Of a stretch of 8,199 nt of DNA, positions 6,197 to 8,199 are shown in pieces. The stretch comes from Pseudolysinimonas_A sp044239695 (GTDB taxonomy: Bacteria > Actinomycetota > Actinomycetes > Actinomycetales > Microbacteriaceae). A model generated the notes under the pieces. It had not been told where the DNA came from and searched no databases. It was given only the letters and a program-made list of their open reading frames with translations. A program made the position numbers and the translations under genes. The stretch spans positions 1-8,199 of the forward strand of contig NZ_JBIIAW010000114.1 in the NCBI RefSeq assembly GCF_044239695.1. Direction: 5' to 3'. Every line of letters starts with the position of its first letter. Positions within the stretch are counted from its first letter, which is position 1.

Positions 6197-8101
6197 TTAA
6201 CCCTGCTTCTTCGACCGCGACAGGTTGCGCGCGCGCTGCGAGGCGACGAGCTCGACCTTGCGGATGCGCACGATCTCGGGGGTGACCTCGACGCACTCGT
6301 CCTCGCGGGCGAACTCGAGGCACTCCTCGAGGGTGAGCTCCCGCGACGGCGTCATCTTCTCGAAGTTGTCCGAGGTGGAGGAGCGGATGTTGGTGAGCTG
6401 CTTCTCCTTCGTGATGTTCACGTCCATGTCGTCGGCGCGCGAGTTCTCGCCGATGACCATGCCCTCGTAGACCTCCTGCGTGGGCTTGACGAAGAACGAC
6501 ATGCGCTCCTGCAGCTGCACGATCGCGTTCGGCGTCACCGCGCCGGCGCGGTCGGCGACGATCGACCCGTTGATGCGGGTGGTGATCGTGCCGGCCCACG
6601 GCTCGTAGCCGTGCGCGATCGCGTTGGCGATGCCGGTGCCGCGGGTGATCGTGAGGAACTCGGTGCGGAAGCCGATGAGCCCGCGCGACGGGACGATGAA
6701 CTCCATCCGCACCCAGCCGGTGCCGTGGTTCGTCATCGTGTCCATGCGGCCCTTGCGCGCGGCGAGCAGCTGGGTGATCGCCCCGAGGTGCTCCTCCGGC
6801 GCGTCGATCGTCAGGTGCTCGAAGGGCTCATGGAGCTTGCCGTCGATCTCCTTGGTGACGACCTGCGGCTTGCCGACGGTCAGCTCGAAGCCTTCGCGGC
6901 GCATGTTCTCGACGAGGATCGCGAGAGCCAGCTCCCCGCGGCCCTGCACCTCCCAGGCATCCGGCTGACCGATGTCGACGACCCTCAGCGAGACGTTGCC
7001 GATCAGCTCACGGTCGAGGCGGTCCTTCACCATGCGACCGGTGAGCTTGTGACCCTTCACCTTCCCGACGAGCGGCGAGGTGTTCGTGCCGATCGTCATC
7101 GAGATCGCCGGGTCATCGACCGTGATCGCGGGCAGCGGACGGATGTCGTCGGGGTCGGCGATCGTCTCGCCGATCGTGATGTCGGGGAAACCGGCGATCG
7201 CGACGATGTCGCCCGCGGTCGCGCTCTCGGCCGGATAGCGCTCGAGCGCCCGGGTCAGCAGCAGCTCGGTGATCCGGGCCGTCGTGTGCGAGCCGTCGTG
7301 GCGCACCCAGGCGACGGTCTGGCCCTTCTTGATCGTTCCCGAGAAGACGCGCAGCAGCGCGATGCGCCCGAGGAACGGGCTCGCGTCGAGGTTGGTGACC
7401 CAGGCCTGCAGCGGCGCCTCGTCGTCGAACGACGGGGCCGGCACGTGCTTGAGAATCGCGTCGAACAGCGGCTCGAGGTCGTCGTTGTCGGGGAGCGTGC
7501 CGTTCTCGGGCTTGTTCCACGAGGCGGCGCCGTTGCGCCCCGACGCGTAGACGACCGGGAGGTCGAGCAGAGCGTCGACGTCGAGGTCGGGCAGATCGTC
7601 GTGGAGGTCGCTCGCGAGGTTGAGCAGCAGGTCGTGGCTCTCCTCGACGACGGCGTCGATGCGGGCATCCGGGCGGTCGGTCTTGTTGACCAGCAGGATG
7701 ACGGGGAGCTTGGCCTCGAGCGCCTTGCGCAGCACGAAGCGGGTCTGCGGCAGCGGGCCCTCCGACGCGTCGACCAGCAGCACCACCCCGTCCACCATCG
7801 ACAGGCCGCGCTCCACCTCGCCGCCGAAGTCGGCGTGACCCGGGGTGTCGATGACGTTGATCGTCACCGGGCCCTCGGTCGCGTGGATGCCCTTATAGGT
7901 GACCGCGGTGTTCTTCGCGAGGATCGTGATCCCCTTCTCGCGCTCCAGGTCGTTCGAGTCCATGGCTCGCTCTTCCATGTGCTCGTGCGAGCCGAACGAA
8001 CCCGTCTGGCGCAGCATGGCGTCGACGAGCGTCGTCTTGCCGTGGTCGACGTGCGCCACGATGGCGACGTTCCTCAGGTCATTGCGACGTGCTTCGGACA
8101 T
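6197..8101 (-). CDS. typA: Ribosome-associated translational GTPase TypA/BipA
   Basis: Cytosolic GTPase of 634 residues related to EF-G and LepA. It binds the ribosome and aids ribosome assembly and stress or low-temperature adaptation in well-studied bacteria. The GTPase domain has all signature motifs: AHVDHGKTT (16-24, P-loop), REKGITI (54-60, switch I), DTPGH (85-89), NKTD (139-142) and ASG (186-188). A beta-barrel domain II (about 230-310) follows, then EF-G-like domains III (about 330-400) and V (about 425-500, with EPFEHLTIDAPEEHLGAI). The TypA-specific C-terminal domain contains KQLTNIRSS (567-575), which distinguishes it from LepA and EF-G. Length is within the family range. The start is ATG at 8101, with GAGG on the minus strand (8109-8112) seven bases upstream. 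The protein ends in a basic tail (SRSKKQG). A hairpin terminator follows the stop. Confidence 0.97.
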   Translation of the reverse strand: MSEARRNDLRNVAIVAHVDHGKTTLVDAMLRQTGSFGSHEHMEERAMDSNDLEREKGITILAKNTAVTYKGIHATEGPVTINVIDTPGHADFGGEVERGLSMVDGVVLLVDASEGPLPQTRFVLRKALEAKLPVILLVNKTDRPDARIDAVVEESHDLLLNLASDLHDDLPDLDVDALLDLPVVYASGRNGAASWNKPENGTLPDNDDLEPLFDAILKHVPAPSFDDEAPLQAWVTNLDASPFLGRIALLRVFSGTIKKGQTVAWVRHDGSHTTARITELLLTRALERYPAESATAGDIVAIAGFPDITIGETIADPDDIRPLPAITVDDPAISMTIGTNTSPLVGKVKGHKLTGRMVKDRLDRELIGNVSLRVVDIGQPDAWEVQGRGELALAILVENMRREGFELTVGKPQVVTKEIDGKLHEPFEHLTIDAPEEHLGAITQLLAARKGRMDTMTNHGTGWVRMEFIVPSRGLIGFRTEFLTITRGTGIANAIAHGYEPWAGTITTRINGSIVADRAGAVTPNAIVQLQERMSFFVKPTQEVYEGMVIGENSRADDMDVNITKEKQLTNIRSSTSDNFEKMTPSRELTLEECLEFAREDECVEVTPEIVRIRKVELVASQRARNLSRSKKQG

Positions 8102-8138
8102 ACCTCTACCTCAGAATCATCTTGGGGGGAACCTCCCG

Positions 8139-8144
8139 AGTGTA
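8139..8144 (-). promoter_or_regulatory. Candidate -10 element of the typA promoter
   Basis: The minus strand reads TACACT, fitting TANNNT, about 37 bases before the typA start codon. The predicted leader of about 30 bases would contain the GAGG ribosome binding site at 8109-8112. No TTGAC-like -35 sits at 16-18 bases. The remaining bases to the right edge (8145-8199) show no recognisable gene. Confidence 0.45.
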
Positions 8145-8199
8145 CCGGGGTTGAGATGGCAAGGCCGGCGATCGCTGAGGCAAGAGCGGGGACCCCTGC

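Noticed and set aside
5946..6599. Minus-strand open frame bridging typA and lipoprotein A
   Set aside because: It overlaps both real genes in another frame, is His/Arg-rich, and crosses the terminator hairpin.
8188..8196. Palindrome GGGGACCCC near the right edge
   Set aside because: Only four pairs around a single base; too short and GC-biased to call a terminator or operator at the window edge.

Overview
The window is high-GC, gene-dense chromosomal DNA from an actinobacterium. Codon third positions are strongly G/C, GTG starts and 4-bp start/stop overlaps are common, there is a DtxR/IdeR-type iron box, and the fdx-dapC pair is typical of Actinobacteria. Protein character suggests a Microbacteriaceae-like organism, but that family-level placement is an inference. 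Seven complete genes and one gene cut by the window edge cover almost everything. No mobile element, CRISPR array, rRNA or tRNA was seen, and no gene-free stretch exceeds about 100 bases.

Layout. (1) Bases 1-1392, minus strand: a seven-iron ferredoxin gene followed by dapC (succinyldiaminopimelate aminotransferase, lysine/peptidoglycan pathway), which runs off the left edge. (2) Bases 1393-1447: a 55-bp divergent promoter region. It holds an iron-box-like operator and two candidate -10 elements, each only 6-7 bases from its start codon, so both mRNAs may be leaderless. (3) Bases 1448-4837, plus strand: a complete, tightly packed efeUOB operon (FTR1-type permease, cupredoxin/M75 lipoprotein, Tat-exported DyP peroxidase) for elemental iron uptake. 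(4) Bases 4801-6112, minus strand: three translationally coupled genes of unknown function. Two are tandem paralogous lipoproteins and the last is a four-helix membrane protein whose 3' end overlaps efeB tail-to-tail. (5) Bases 6113-6196: a hairpin terminator and a possible promoter. (6) Bases 6197-8101, minus strand: typA/bipA, a ribosome-associated translational GTPase, with its promoter and ribosome binding site at the right edge.

How it fits together. EfeO and EfeB act outside the membrane and deliver iron to EfeU; the iron box over the efeU start predicts repression when iron is plentiful. The neighbouring ferredoxin is an iron-sulfur protein sharing the same short control region. As I recall, typA, a small membrane protein, fdxC and dapC lie in the same order in mycobacteria and other actinobacteria, so efeUOB looks like a lineage-specific insertion, in opposite orientation, into an old neighbourhood. 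The least understood part is the lipoprotein-lipoprotein-membrane protein operon. Otherwise the window is well-known biology; I see no clear new defence or mobile system.
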